Source: Trichosporon coremiiforme
Lineage: Eukaryota > Basidiomycota > Tremellomycetes > Trichosporonales > Trichosporonaceae
DNA length: 64,000 nt
Direction of reading: 5' to 3'
Assembly (NCBI GenBank): GCA_039545355.1
Contig: BCJJ01000048.1
Location: forward strand, 1 to 64,000
Shown one piece after another: positions 45,536-55,648 of the stretch. Made by a program: the position numbers and the translations under genes. How positions within the stretch are numbered: position 1 is the first letter of the stretch; each line of letters starts with the position of its first letter. The notes beneath the pieces were generated by a model that was not told where the DNA came from, made no database searches, and saw only the letters and a program-made list of their open reading frames with translations.

Positions 45536-47861
45536 TTACTTGGCGGGGACGTCGACGACGGCGATGGGGTGGGAGAACTCGAGCAGCTCGCAGTCGGAGG
45601 GGTCCGCCTCGTCCTTGCCGTTGCAGATCTGGGTCTCGATGCAGGCGAGGTCGACGGTGGCGTCGAGCATGAGGACGGGGTGGTGCCAGACGCCCTGGTT
45701 GTAGATGAGGCCCTGGCCCGCAGGGACAAGGAAGGCCTCGACAGTGGCGGGGTCGGGGTTGCCGTCCGAGCCGGCCTGGGCGACGACGGCGAGGAAAGTG
45801 CCGCCGGGCGCGAGGGCCTCCTCGCCCTTCTCAGCGAGCGCGCCCTTGCCCATGGGCACAAAGGCCTGCGAGGTGCACGGGTGGCGCTCGAGGAGCTTGA
45901 TGTCGAAGCTCTGGCCGCGGACGAGGCCGACCTTGGGCGTGGCGCGGAAGACGCCGATGGCAGTCTTGGCACCCTTGTCGGCGGGGTACGAGTTGGTGAG
46001 CTCGGCAGGCTGCGCGCCAGGGGCGATGAGCGAGCCGTACTTGGCCCAGTTCTTCTCCGTGATGGGGACGGGCTGGATGGGCTTGCCGGCGGCACCGTTC
46101 GCGACACCGTTGGCGACGTGGCCGTTGAGCTGGGCAGTCTGGGTGGGGACCTTGAGCGCGTCCTCAGCAGCGGCCTGGGGGTACTCGGGGACGTAGACGT
46201 CGACGTTGGCGCTGACGGTCTCGCCAGACTGGGCGCCAGCCGAGGGGCCAACGGTGACAAAGTCACCGCAGTTCAGGGGAGCGTACCAGGTGCCCTCGGC
46301 GAGGGTGACGCCCTGGCCGGCGGTGGCGACAAAGGCCTTGAGCGTGGAGGCGTCGAGCTTGCCGTCCGAGCCGGACTGGGCGACGAGGAGGTTGTACGAC
46401 TCAATGTTCGAGGTCGGGAGGGGGATGACGCTGAACGAGGCAGTGGCCTTCTGGAGAGTCGGGACCTTGGCGGAGCCAGCGACCTTCTTGTTGTCGCCCT
46501 TCTGGACCGAGATAGTAGCCTCAGTCTCGGGGAGGACGGAGAGGCGGTGGAACTTGGAGGCAGTGCCCTGGTTGGCAGTGGTGACAGGGACGCCCTTGGG
46601 GGACGAGGTCGGGAGGGAGAAGCCCTGGATGACCGAGCCGTAGGGCTTGAACTGCTCGTAGGTGAGGGGGAGGGCGATGACGGGGCCAGGGGCGGCAGCC
46701 TTGGTGCCGGCAGCGAGGGGGTGGCCGAAGATGCGGAGACGCTTGAAGCCACCGTCGGGGTAGATGGAGCAGCGGATGTGCGAGTAGATGTTGTTCTCGA
46801 GGCCGCGCTCAACGGCGAGCCAGTGCTGGCGGTGCGAGCCACAAGGAGTCTTCCTCACAACAACGTCCCACTTGGCGTCGGCGGGAACGTCCTCGCCGTC
46901 GTGGTAGGTAGCCTCGATCTGGGTAGCGACGGGGTAGTTTCCGGGGTGGAACGCAGTGTCGACCTCGACGTACTGGATGTTGCCCGACGAACCGAGCTTG
47001 CCAATGACCCACTCCTTGCGCTCCTGGCCCTCGAGGGGGCCGCCGGGGCCGTACTTGCCACGGCCGATCTGCGAACGACGAGTCTCCCAGCCGTCAGACA
47101 TGTCGATACCACGGCCAGAGCGGAGGAGGTTGACGGGAGGCGAGAAGTTGGCGTCGGAGCAGGTGACGACGTGGCCGCCGATGAGGGGGGAGAGGAGGTT
47201 GATAGGCTCAACGTCGGCAGAGGGGAACGAGGGGAGGGGCTTGGGGGGAAGGGGACGGCCGTAGGCGCGGAAACGGCCCATGCCTCCGTCGGGGATCATG
47301 AGAACCTTGAGGCAGTTCCACTGACCCTCCTGAGCACGCTCGTTGAGCTTGAAGATGTGGCGAGAGTCGGGGCCGAGAGTGACGGTGGAGAGGAGCTCCT
47401 CCCATCGCTCGTCGTTGGCCTTAACCTTGAGCTTCGGGTCGGCAAACTCCTTGTCGGAGAGGAGGAGACCGTAGACGCGCGACTGGGGGCACTCGTTGCC
47501 CTTGAACCAGGCAGTGTCAATGTCGCAGTAGTCGAGGTGCGAGGCCTTGGGCCCAAGCTTGATGATAACCCAGTCATAGCTGGGGTTGTGGCGGCGGGTC
47601 TCCCATCCGTCGTAAAGGGCTCCGTTGGGGCCGAAGCTTCCCCTCATGTAGACAGCGGGCTGTGGCGTCAGCAAGAAGCGGTCATAGGCTACTCACTCCA
47701 GGCTTGATCAGGTTGTGCCTGCTGACGAAGAAGTCATCGCTGCAAGCGATGACATCTCCTCCAAGAGCATTGACCGAGACCTCGGTGAACTTGGTCTTGA
47801 AGCCATCGAACTCGTCGAGAGGGATCTGGGGAGGCTCCTGGGGCATGATCTCCTGAGTCAT
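45536..47861 (-). CDS. DAL2,3,3: Allantoicase - ureidoglycolate lyase - ureidoglycolate lyase fusion
   Basis: Allantoicase splits allantoate to ureidoglycolate and urea; ureidoglycolate lyase then releases glyoxylate and a second urea. Exons 47861-47697 and 47659-45536 (37-bp intron) give 762 aa. Residues about 1-370 are the two allantoicase repeats, each with DGWETRR and a W-V-I-x-K-L-G strand. About 378-580 is a first lyase domain, about 600-762 a second. Only the second has the typical [13 protein letters not shown] and GVWHHP motifs; the first has GTWYAP and no ERHP, so it may be structural only. I recall that Cryptococcus has a gene of this layout called DAL2,3,3. The fusion channels purine nitrogen, and the GATA sites just upstream fit nitrogen control. 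Confidence 0.95.
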
Positions 47862-47899
47862 TTGCGTTTAAGATACAGCGGTGGGTGGTAGGCGGGTCG

Positions 47900-47916
47900 T
47901 GATAAGTGGAGATAAG
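47900..47916 (+). promoter_or_regulatory. Paired GATA-factor sites upstream of the allantoate-utilising gene
   Basis: TGATAAG (47900-47906) and AGATAAG (47910-47916) match HGATAR and lie 39-55 bp upstream of the start codon. A third, CTGATAA on the minus strand, is at about 48170-48176. Fungal nitrogen-catabolite GATA activators bind such pairs. Function is inferred from motif and gene role. Confidence 0.65.
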
Positions 47917-48353
47917 AGAGATACAACGCTACACTGTCGGGTCTCTTGTGTGAGGAGTCGTTGAAGAGAGAGGAGAAAGTGGGCCTGAGGAGCAAATGTC
48001 GTGGAGAGAGAGGGTTAAGTAGTCGTGCGAGTCGAGTGGCTCGAGGGGAGGGTAGCGAGTGGGTGGGGCAGTTACATCCGATCACGCCTGGCCCCGCCTG
48101 GACGAGCAGCGGCGCAGAGGATAGAAGCGCGCATAGAGCGACGCTCATCCCCGGCAACAGGCGGTTCCCCTTATCAGCCGGCATTTTCCTCCAATCACAG
48201 CCCGCTAATTGCCCGACATGTCCGGTTCATCGCCCGGTCACTCCTCGGCCACTCCATGCATGACCCAGGCCCCGGAGCAAAAGCTCGCAATGCATTCGCT
48301 GGCTCAACACGCTTTTCCCGGCCCACCAAGGCCACCCAATCCACATGGCTACA

Positions 48354-48555
48354 GGATATCATATCGAACCCATAATCCTCACCCAGCCCGCACAGGATAT
48401 CATATCCCGACTAGTCTAGCTCAAGAGTGGTGATATGATATCCTCTCCCATGCCCCTGAGGGCTTGAAGATATCCTCGTAAACTGCCGCCACAGGTGCCT
48501 CCAGCGTCGCACATGGCCGCACAACTCTTTCATACGGTGACTAGGATATCATATC
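48354..48555. repeat. Dispersed GGATATCATATC element, four copies plus fragments
   Basis: Exact copies are at 48354-48365, 48395-48406 and 48544-48555. An inverted copy, GATATGATATCC, is at 48432-48443, and a partial AGATATCC is at about 48468-48475. Further CATATC words lie at 48592 and 48735. The copies are not in tandem: spacing is 29, 25 and about 100 bp. Confidence 0.85.
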
Positions 48556-48753
48556 ATCGTCTAAATCCCCAGGGCTCCAGCCTTAATGCTTTCATATCAC
48601 TTGGGCTCAGATGACCAACTGGTCCTGGCCGGTCGGCTCTTACCCCTGTCAACCCAATCACGAGTCGGCCATACCGCAATCGCGCGATCACCAGACCACC
48701 GGCACATTCGGCACATAGGGTCTTGTGGCATTCACATATCCCGATTCGAAAGT

Positions 48754-50009
48754 TCAGAGCTTGTCAGCCTCGGCCTTGACGTCAACGACACGACCCTCCT
48801 TGCTCGACTTGTTGCCAAGTTCGATGATCTTCATCGTCCAGATGGCCTGCTCGGGCTGAACGACGAGCTTGCTCGGGTCCTTTGACGTGATCGCGTCGTA
48901 GACGTTCTCGTAGATGGCCGGGTACCATCCGTTCTTCGACGGCACCCTACAAGTTAGCGACCGATTAATCGGGGTTACTCACTTCTCAGTCGCCCACTTG
49001 CCGTCCTCGCACGTCGACACCGATCCCCAAGCGTCCTCAGACTCGATACCGAAGCCCTCGTCGCGAACCTTCTTGCCGGCACGGAGGAAGGGCTCCTGCG
49101 GGTCGAGTCCGTTCTTCAGGAAGCTTCCCTTCAGACCCTTGACGAGGTAGCGGAGCTGGACAGGCACAGAATTGAGCATGTTGGCACCAAGGTGAACGGC
49201 AAGGGGTCCAGTGGCTCCCGGCTGGGGAGGGTAGAGCAGCTCCATCTCGAAGCACTCGTCAAGCCCGACGCCACGCTCGTCGTAGTTGCGGCACCAGACC
49301 TTTTCGGGGACACCGAAGAGGTTGAGCGCCTGGTCGATGACATGCGATCCGAGGTTGTAGATACCCTCGTTGTGCTGGCCAGGGGTCTCCTTCCAGGAGG
49401 AGGACTTGTGTCCGGGAGGCAGAGGGCGGTAGCGGTCGAAGCGCGAGGTCATCTCGTGGATAGGGCCAAGCTGTGGTCAGCTGCGTTCCAGGTAGAGCGG
49501 CACTCACCTTGCCCGACTTCAGAAGATCCTTCAGGGTGAGGAAGTCAGAGTCCCATCGGCGGTTCTGGTAGGCGCAGAAGACGAGGTTCTTGGACTTAGC
49601 GAGAGCGGCGAGCTCTTCAGCCTCCTTGACGGTGGGGGTGACAGGCTTCTCAACCATGACTGGAGTCAGTGGTGGCCCCGTGGCACTTTAGCTTACCGTT
49701 CTTTCCCGCCTCGAGAGCAGCCTTCGCGAAGGGGTAGTGGGTGTTGTTCGGCGTAGAGATCACAACCTGGCATTAGCTAGGACTAGACACGACCTGGCTC
49801 ACGAGGTCAACGTCGGGGTCGTTCACAACCTGATCGATCGTGTTCACGACCTTGGTGTCGGGGCCGCAGACAGCCTTGGCCTTACCGCGGTCCGTCCTCT
49901 CCATGACGGAGTGGAGGACATACTTGTCTGGGAGGGCATCGACGAGCGGGAAGTGGAAGGCCTGGAGAGAGAGGCCAGTGCCGAGGATCGAGACGCGGAT
50001 GGGGGCCAT
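48754..50009 (-). CDS. Gfo/Idh/MocA-family NAD(P)-dependent oxidoreductase
   Basis: Five exons, 50009-49803, 49766-49697, 49659-49508, 49470-48983 and 48946-48754, with introns of 36-37 bp, keep frame to 369 aa. The N-terminal Rossmann fold starts MAPIRVSILGTGLSLQAFHF, where the usual GxGxxG is changed to GTGLSL. The family motif VMVEKPVT (the EKP lysine) is formed across intron 2. The C-terminal domain has EGIYNLGSHVIDQALNLFG with the conserved D/H positions of sugar or dihydrodiol dehydrogenases. Substrate unknown. It reads in the same direction as the allantoicase gene but lies about 900 bp away, so shared control is not implied. Confidence 0.88.
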
Positions 50010-50325
50010 GGTGCTCAGTATCTTTCAGCAGTCAATGATAGTAGAGTAGGAAGATCTCGTGCAGCGATGTTGTCGTCAGAAAGTCGGTGTCTGCTCTGTC
50101 AGCGCGGGAGGGAGGGTCCGCTTCTGAACGGCTTATGACGGCATGACTGGCTGTACCTGACCATTGCCGCCGGTGACTTATCTGGGGGCGTTGCCACGAC
50201 ACGCGATGCGCATAAACCCGAAGCTCCGCGGTGGCGTCTCGCGCGGGCCCTAGCTCCTGCCACCATGTTGATGAGTTGCTCGCGATCAGCAGCAGTGACC
50301 TCGTCTCCATCCTCCATCCACCACC
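50010..50325. promoter_or_regulatory. Short shared promoter between oxidoreductase and RNA-binding protein genes
   Basis: 316 bp between divergent start codons. No specific site assigned. Confidence 0.5.
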
Positions 50326-51872
50326 ATGTCCGACCCCTCCGACGGTATGTCCCAGCCCGCTCTTCCGCTCCGCAACCTCCTGCCACCATAACTGTGATAC
50401 CCGGCGCGCCCCACGACTGTAATCGCCCGCACAGGCTGCTGCGAAAATGACGACCTGATTCGTCATGTTGCACGCGCGTCTCGATCATCGGCGTCCTTCC
50501 TCTTGATACTCTTCAGCATTAGCCCGCGCCGCCAGTGGGCGGCGCATCAGAGTCAACGTCTACGACCTGCGCGTCACGACACGGACCCGGCTGCTGTGTT
50601 GTGAATACTTGTCAGCGAATCTAGTGGCTTCAGTTCCCGCACCCGGCACCACGCCTAATGTTCTATTGTGTCACTTCTGCGCCTGTGGAGTCGCCCGTCG
50701 CCTGCCTGTACGCCGCCGCAGTTCGCTTGCGACATCATCCCAGTGGCGTTCCAGCAGCAAGCTCCAGCCTTCGCTTTCCAGCTTCTATACGGCCCTTCCC
50801 CCTTTCCTTCCTTCTTTCTCTCAGCCCGGTCTTGCTACCTCCTGTCAACTCGGTGCTCTTCTCACCCAACTATCAACTTTGCCGACAGATGCCTAACGCC
50901 CCCCAGTCTGGCAGAACTCGGCTCCGGCCAACGACGGTTTCCGCGAGCCCCGCGAGGCTTCGCCCCGCCGCGACGACGGCGGTGAGCGTCGCGAGCGCTC
51001 GCCTGCTCCCCGTCGCGACCGCAGCCGCTCGCCTGCCGCCCGCAACGGCGGTGGTGACGGCGGCAACCGTGGCCGGTAAGTGCATCCGTGTGAAATGACT
51101 GCGACAGCCTCTGACAGTTTAAGCAACAACGAGGAGGTTCAGAACTCCAACACCGGTAACAACCTGCACGTTTCCGGTCTTGCCCGCTCCATCACCGACC
51201 GTCAGCTTGAGGACCTGTTCTCCAAGTGCGGAAAGATCGTGAAGGCGCAGGTCATGGTTGACCCCCATACCCGTATGTCTACAGCTAGAGCTCTCCGACC
51301 CCAGCTGACAGTCACAGAGGAGTCCCGCGGCTTCGGTTTCGTCATGTTCGAGACCAACGCTGAGGCTGAGGAGGCCATCTCCACCTTCTCTGGCACCAAC
51401 CAGGAGGGCCGTGTCCTCACCGTCACCCACGCCAAGCGCTCGCGTGCCCGCACCCCCACTCCTGGCCGCTACCACGGCGTCAAGTACGAGGGTCGTGGCG
51501 GCGGTGGCGGCTACGGCGGTGGTGGTGGTGGCCGCTACGGTGGCGGCGGCGGCGGTTACGAGGACCGTCCTTACCACCCCCGCTCCTACGACTCTCGCTA
51601 CTCCGACCGCGGTGGACCTCGCTACGACGACAGGCGCTACTACGACGACCGCCGTTACGACGACCGCCCCCGCTACGACGACCGCCGGTACGAGGACCGT
51701 CGCTACGACGACTACCGCCGTGGTCCCCCTCCTGAGTGAGTACACCTCTTGTCTCCGCTTAGAACCCGGAACAGAGAGCCTTACCATACATCATAGTGAC
51801 TATTACAGGGACCGTCGTTACGACGACCGCAGGGACGACCGTCCGCGCTACGATGACCGCCCCCGTTACTAG
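50326..51872 (+). CDS. Tra2-like RNA-binding protein (RS domain, one RRM, Gly- and RYDDR-rich tail)
   Basis: A likely splicing regulator. The model begins with a 19-bp coding exon (50326-50344, ATG in a CCACCACC context, MSDPSD) followed by a 562-bp intron (GTATGT...CCTAACGCCCCCCAG). Then exons 50907-51075, 51124-51272, 51318-51735 and 51809-51872 follow, giving 272 aa in frame throughout. Order: an Arg/Ser N-terminus (SPAPRRDRSRSPAAR), an RRM with NLHVSGLA (RNP2) and RGFGFVMF (RNP1), then Gly-rich repeats and many RYDDR/RRYDD units to the end. The RS-RRM-Gly/Arg order is that of Tra2. Inside the long intron other frames look open, but only this frame gives the RS domain. Start-exon choice is inference, though the splice signals are strong. 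Confidence 0.85.
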
Positions 51873-52258
51873 ACGTCGGGACGACAGCAGGAAGAGACCA
51901 GCCGACTTGCGACTTGAAGAAGGTAAGGCTGGAGATTATGTGAAAGAGAGCTGTGGCAGTGTTTCAACAGAAAATTGTGTGCGTCATAGATATGTGGCAG
52001 TATGCAACCCCCTAAGCTTGATCGGCGGGTGGGCGCAAGCGGGTAGAGGTGAGGGAGGGTTGAGTTCGGCGAGGAGAAGGATGGTGGAAACGAGTGCGGT
52101 TCGGGGATGAAGTGACGAGGGAAGGGTCTGTTTGAGTGTGAAAGAGCTGCGGAGGGGCAGTGACGGGGCGGGCGGAGGGAGGGCGAGATGAGATTGAGCG
52201 CGCCTATGCACAGGGGGCCAACTGCCAATCCAGACGAGCCACTCAGCAGCACACACAG

Positions 52259-53421
52259 TTATCCCCACCAAGCCGCCGCGCCATCGACAACAGCCCTAGC
52301 GCGCTGCGTGACCACACTGCCAAAGCCAAGATCGGTGTGCCAGCTCTCCAGTCCATCAAGCATAGTAGTGAGGAGATCCTTGAGGTCTACGCCACATCTG
52401 ACCATGTGTGAGCGATGTTCGGCCTCCGAGGCGATCCAGCCGGAAACATGCTTGGCGGCAGCGGGGAAGAAGGGTTTCTGAAGACGGTGCTCTTCGGAAT
52501 AGCGGATGTAGGAGAGGGCAGGGGCGTGGCGGGCCTCAGGGAGGGCGTTCCAGAGTGCGGTCGCTTCGGCCGGGGTGGCGTCGAGGGCGGCGATGAAGTC
52601 GAGCGGTGGGCGGGAGAGGGTGACTTTGGTCGTGATCATTGCCTGCTTCTTCCTCGCCACCTCTGCCTCTTCTTCGTCCCTTCTGCGCTTTTTCTCCGCC
52701 TCCTCCTTTGCAATCCTCTGCCGTTCCTCGGCTTCCTTCATCTCATTCTTCTTATCCTCTTTCTCCTTCTCCTTCTCCTTCTCCTTCTCCTTCTCCTTCT
52801 CCTTCTCCTTCTCCTCCTGCTCCTGCTTCTTCGCTTGCTACCTTGTCGTACTCTTCTCGGACGTCGCCGGCCTTCAGGGACTGCGAGAATTGGTCCAGAT
52901 CGTTGAGAGCATGGTGGACGCTGTTCGTCTCCCGATACAGCATCCGTGTGTCGGGGAAGTCGGGAGGGAAATCGTCCGAGGAGGGGAGAAATGTAGTTGT
53001 AAGACACTTCGGGGTCAACATAGCGGATGCCACAGTCGTGAATAGAGAGGATGGAGTTGACTGTAGTGGTAATGAGTGGAGAGGGGGAAAGCGGGGGGTA
53101 ACATGCTGGTGGTACGATCGCAGTCGTGTCGGCGTCGTGTGCACTTTGGGTCGTAGTCGAGGACGCGCGTGTCAAAGCGTATTCCAAAGGTGACGCGTAT
53201 CACACCTAGTAGAAGTCAAACAAGGTCATCGCTGGGACGCAGAGTGCCTTCATCCGCTCGTCGGAGGCATAACTCGAAGGGGCTTGGAACCGTAATCGGC
53301 ACGTGGTTATCTTATCCACCACCATCCCCGCTCCTCTGCGCCTCGTCTCTGCCCACCTTGGCGCCGATCCGGAACCGAGCACACCGTCCTGAGCGCATTC
53401 ATACCCACGCAGCGCACGCAA
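52259..53421 (-). CDS. Unresolved multi-exon gene with Lys/Glu-rich coiled coil
   Basis: Not recognised. The C-terminal exon is clear: from KKNEMKEAEERQRIAKEEAE through TLSRPPLDFIAALDATPAEA to the stop at 52259, a charged helix followed by a compact helical domain. Upstream, in a different frame, a coding-like stretch reads PDFPDTRMLYRETNSVHHAL and DQFSQSLKAGDVREEYDK. The two frames meet at a 9-copy GAGAAG microsatellite, and a TAG interrupts the downstream frame just before it. A small intron beginning GTAGCAAGC is possible but very short. Further upstream, VDKITTCRLRFQAPSSYASD and VTFGIRFDTRVLDYDPK may be earlier exons. Either extra introns were missed or the gene is broken by an indel. Confidence 0.45.
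52761..52814. repeat. Hexanucleotide microsatellite (TTCTCC/GGAGAA), 9 copies
   Basis: Nine perfect copies, encoding Lys-Glu or Gly-Glu repeats on the minus strand depending on frame. It lies exactly where the reading frame of the surrounding gene changes. Confidence 0.92.
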
Positions 53422-54224
53422 TGAATAGCTACGTCTTCCAATTCTTCCATCGCTCGCTTCCCATGATCGATGAATGGGCGAATTGTTGCTCCACCGACTG
53501 CTTCATTAAGCCGGTGTGTCCTGTTGCGGTCCGGTGCAGCGATCCTGTCAGTGCCCTTTGCGATGACGACTGCGGGCCGCAGGTTACGGGTTGTTACGAG
53601 ATCAACACTCGGTCGGTGCTGAATTCGACACGGGTTATCGGCAAAGGGTGGTTGCGTGCTTGTGCGTCGCGGTGACTAGCACCGTCAAGGGCAGCGGGCA
53701 GAATGCGCAGGGCAGCAAGCGGGCATGGGCCATAGACCACAGTTGACACACTCACACTCATCCACTTACCCTTGGCATCGAGCAACGAAAGCGTCAGCAC
53801 AGACGGATGAAATCTGAGAGAATGTCTTCCTCCCTTGCTGCGGGTTGTTTGGGCGCGGGGCCGGTCGGCCAGACCGGAAGTGGCGCATGCGAGTGCCTGC
53901 ATCTGTTTTACTGGCGCCGGGGTTGGCGTCTCGACATGTCCGGATCAAGTACTCTCCGCTCACTGCTCGTTGCGCCCCGATCATGTTCATTGGCCGACGC
54001 CTCCAGATCCCAAGTCATGATGAACGTCGGGGCTCGAGAGCTGGACCACGCTGGACCAAGCACCATGTGCTCCAACATCAACTGGCTTCTATCCTGCTGC
54101 GTACTGCGTCTGGTTCTGAGCTGAGGAAGGCAGCACCGCGAGGAAGGCCACTATGGCAGACAATCGAGGTGCCCTCTGACACTTAAGACCGCTGCCCCCC
54201 GAGTCTCTCACCCCATCCACCACC
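53422..54224. other. Intergenic, no gene recognised
   Basis: Upstream region of the secreted binding-protein gene. Short frames on both strands lack any supporting feature. Confidence 0.5.
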
Positions 54225-55139
54225 ATGACCTCCTACAGTCTCCCGCTCCTTCTCACCTTCCTTCTCCCCCTGTTTCTCGTCCTCGCCCAGTCGCCCCAAG
54301 CGATCTACGACGGCGGTATCACCAACTCCACCAGTGGGAACAGCAGCATCGGTCTCCGCATCGGCAACGGCGGTGCCGGCCAGAGCGGTCTCGTCAAAGT
54401 GCTCGCGGACAAGTTCATCTCGGATAGTGTCGCCAACGGCTCCGCCCCCTTCACGGTCGCGTGGTACGTGTCCGACACAACCTACAGCATCGCGTACCTC
54501 GCCTCCGGCCTCCTCGACGTGGGGATCACCTACTCCTCCGCGGCGGAGAACATCGCCATCCAGCGCGGCATAGCGACCGCCCCTCCCTACTTTGCGTTCC
54601 GGGACCACTTCCTGCTCGTCGGGCCTCAATCGAATCCAGCCAACCTGAACGAGTCCTCAGACATCACCACCATGTTCGCCGACCTGCAGGCTGCCGCCGA
54701 GGACGAGACCAAGAACGGCAGCGTCCGCTTCCTGTCCCGCTTTGACAAATCTGCGACCAACATCAAGGAATCCGCCCTGTGGACCAGTATCGGCCAAGTA
54801 CCATGGGCCAACGCCTACTCCAAGTGGTACCACCAGTACATGGCCTTTCCCCTGCAGGCACTCGAGGCCGCGATCAAACTAGGCGAGTACACCATCACGG
54901 ACCGCGGGACGCTGCTCTCCCTCGATGCTGGGATTGCGAACAGGACACGTATCTTCAAGGCTGGCAGCGACGATGCGGACGATCCCCTGCTAAACCCCGC
55001 CAGGGTGCTTGTTGGCGCCAAAGCGCCCAATCCCGACCGCGCGAAGATGTTCGCCCAGTGGGTTACGGGGCCGAGTGCGCAAAAGGCTATCACCGAGTTT
55101 AAGAAGAATGGCCAGCAGCTCTACACTGGTGCCCCCTAA
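54225..55139 (+). CDS. Secreted TupA-like (tungstate/molybdate-binding) periplasmic-binding-type protein
   Basis: A single intronless exon of 304 aa, in a window where nearly every gene is spliced. The N-terminus is a signal peptide (MTSYSLPLLLTFLLPLFLVL then AQ). The mature part follows the bacterial TupA layout: GQSGLVKVLADKF, a DVGITYSSAAE segment, a DHFLLVGPQSNPA hinge, SVRFLSRFDKSATNIKE, ALWTSIG, YTITDRGTLLSL, LLNPARVLV and QWVTGPSAQKAITEF near the C-terminus. In bacteria such proteins capture tungstate for an ABC importer. A fungus has no periplasm or matching importer, so the role here (oxyanion scavenging, wall binding, other ligand) is open. It has two N-x-S/T sites near the N-terminus and no GPI tail. 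The closest fungal or bacterial relative cannot be told without a search. Confidence 0.88.
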   Translation: MTSYSLPLLLTFLLPLFLVLAQSPQAIYDGGITNSTSGNSSIGLRIGNGGAGQSGLVKVLADKFISDSVANGSAPFTVAWYVSDTTYSIAYLASGLLDVGITYSSAAENIAIQRGIATAPPYFAFRDHFLLVGPQSNPANLNESSDITTMFADLQAAAEDETKNGSVRFLSRFDKSATNIKESALWTSIGQVPWANAYSKWYHQYMAFPLQALEAAIKLGEYTITDRGTLLSLDAGIANRTRIFKAGSDDADDPLLNPARVLVGAKAPNPDRAKMFAQWVTGPSAQKAITEFKKNGQQLYTGAP

Positions 55140-55648
55140 AGTTTTCCAAAACGAACGAACAGTGCTCAGAAGCGCTCGGACGATTATGCATGTATTATAC
55201 GATTAGCCACTGTCAGTGTGCGCCCGATGCACGTCAGCGGTGGCAGTGAGCTCGATGTTGTCAGCGACAGTCAGTGGATGCAGTGAAGCGCCTGCGACGA
55301 ACGGTCATGCCAGGCTTGTCCGAAGTTGCCGACATCGCCGCCCTCAACGCAAGCATCACAGCAGTTGCAGAGACGCAACCATGCAATGCATACGGAAACT
55401 TCTGATCTTATCTTCTGACGGCACGCTTTGCTTTGCTAGTTTGTGATGATGCGGTGGGGTGGTTTGATGTTGCTTTGATTCCTTGCCGTTCGACTTCTGT
55501 CTTCTCTTCCGTCTCGTAATCGGTTCGCTCGTTCGGTGGATCACCTCGCTCTGCGCTAGTTGGGTCCGCTTGGCTCCCTCCGCTCACGCTCCGTTCGCGG
55601 CACACTGGGGCTCGAGCTCACGGCTCCTTCGCTCGCCGTTCGCCCCAT
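55140..55648. other. Intergenic 3' region, no gene recognised
   Basis: Between two convergent genes. Nothing beyond ordinary A/T-richer 3' flanking sequence is seen. Confidence 0.6.

Noticed and set aside
45569..47707. A 712-codon plus-strand open frame opposite the allantoicase fusion
   Set aside because: It has the same cause: antisense shadow of a GC-biased gene, without recognisable motifs.
50889..51098. Frame starting ATGCCTAACGCC as the beginning of the Tra2-like gene
   Set aside because: It runs into an Ala/Thr/Val-rich shadow and stops at 51098. The RS-domain frame (SPAPRRDRSRSP) lies one frame over, and the ATG is part of the branch site/acceptor of the preceding intron.
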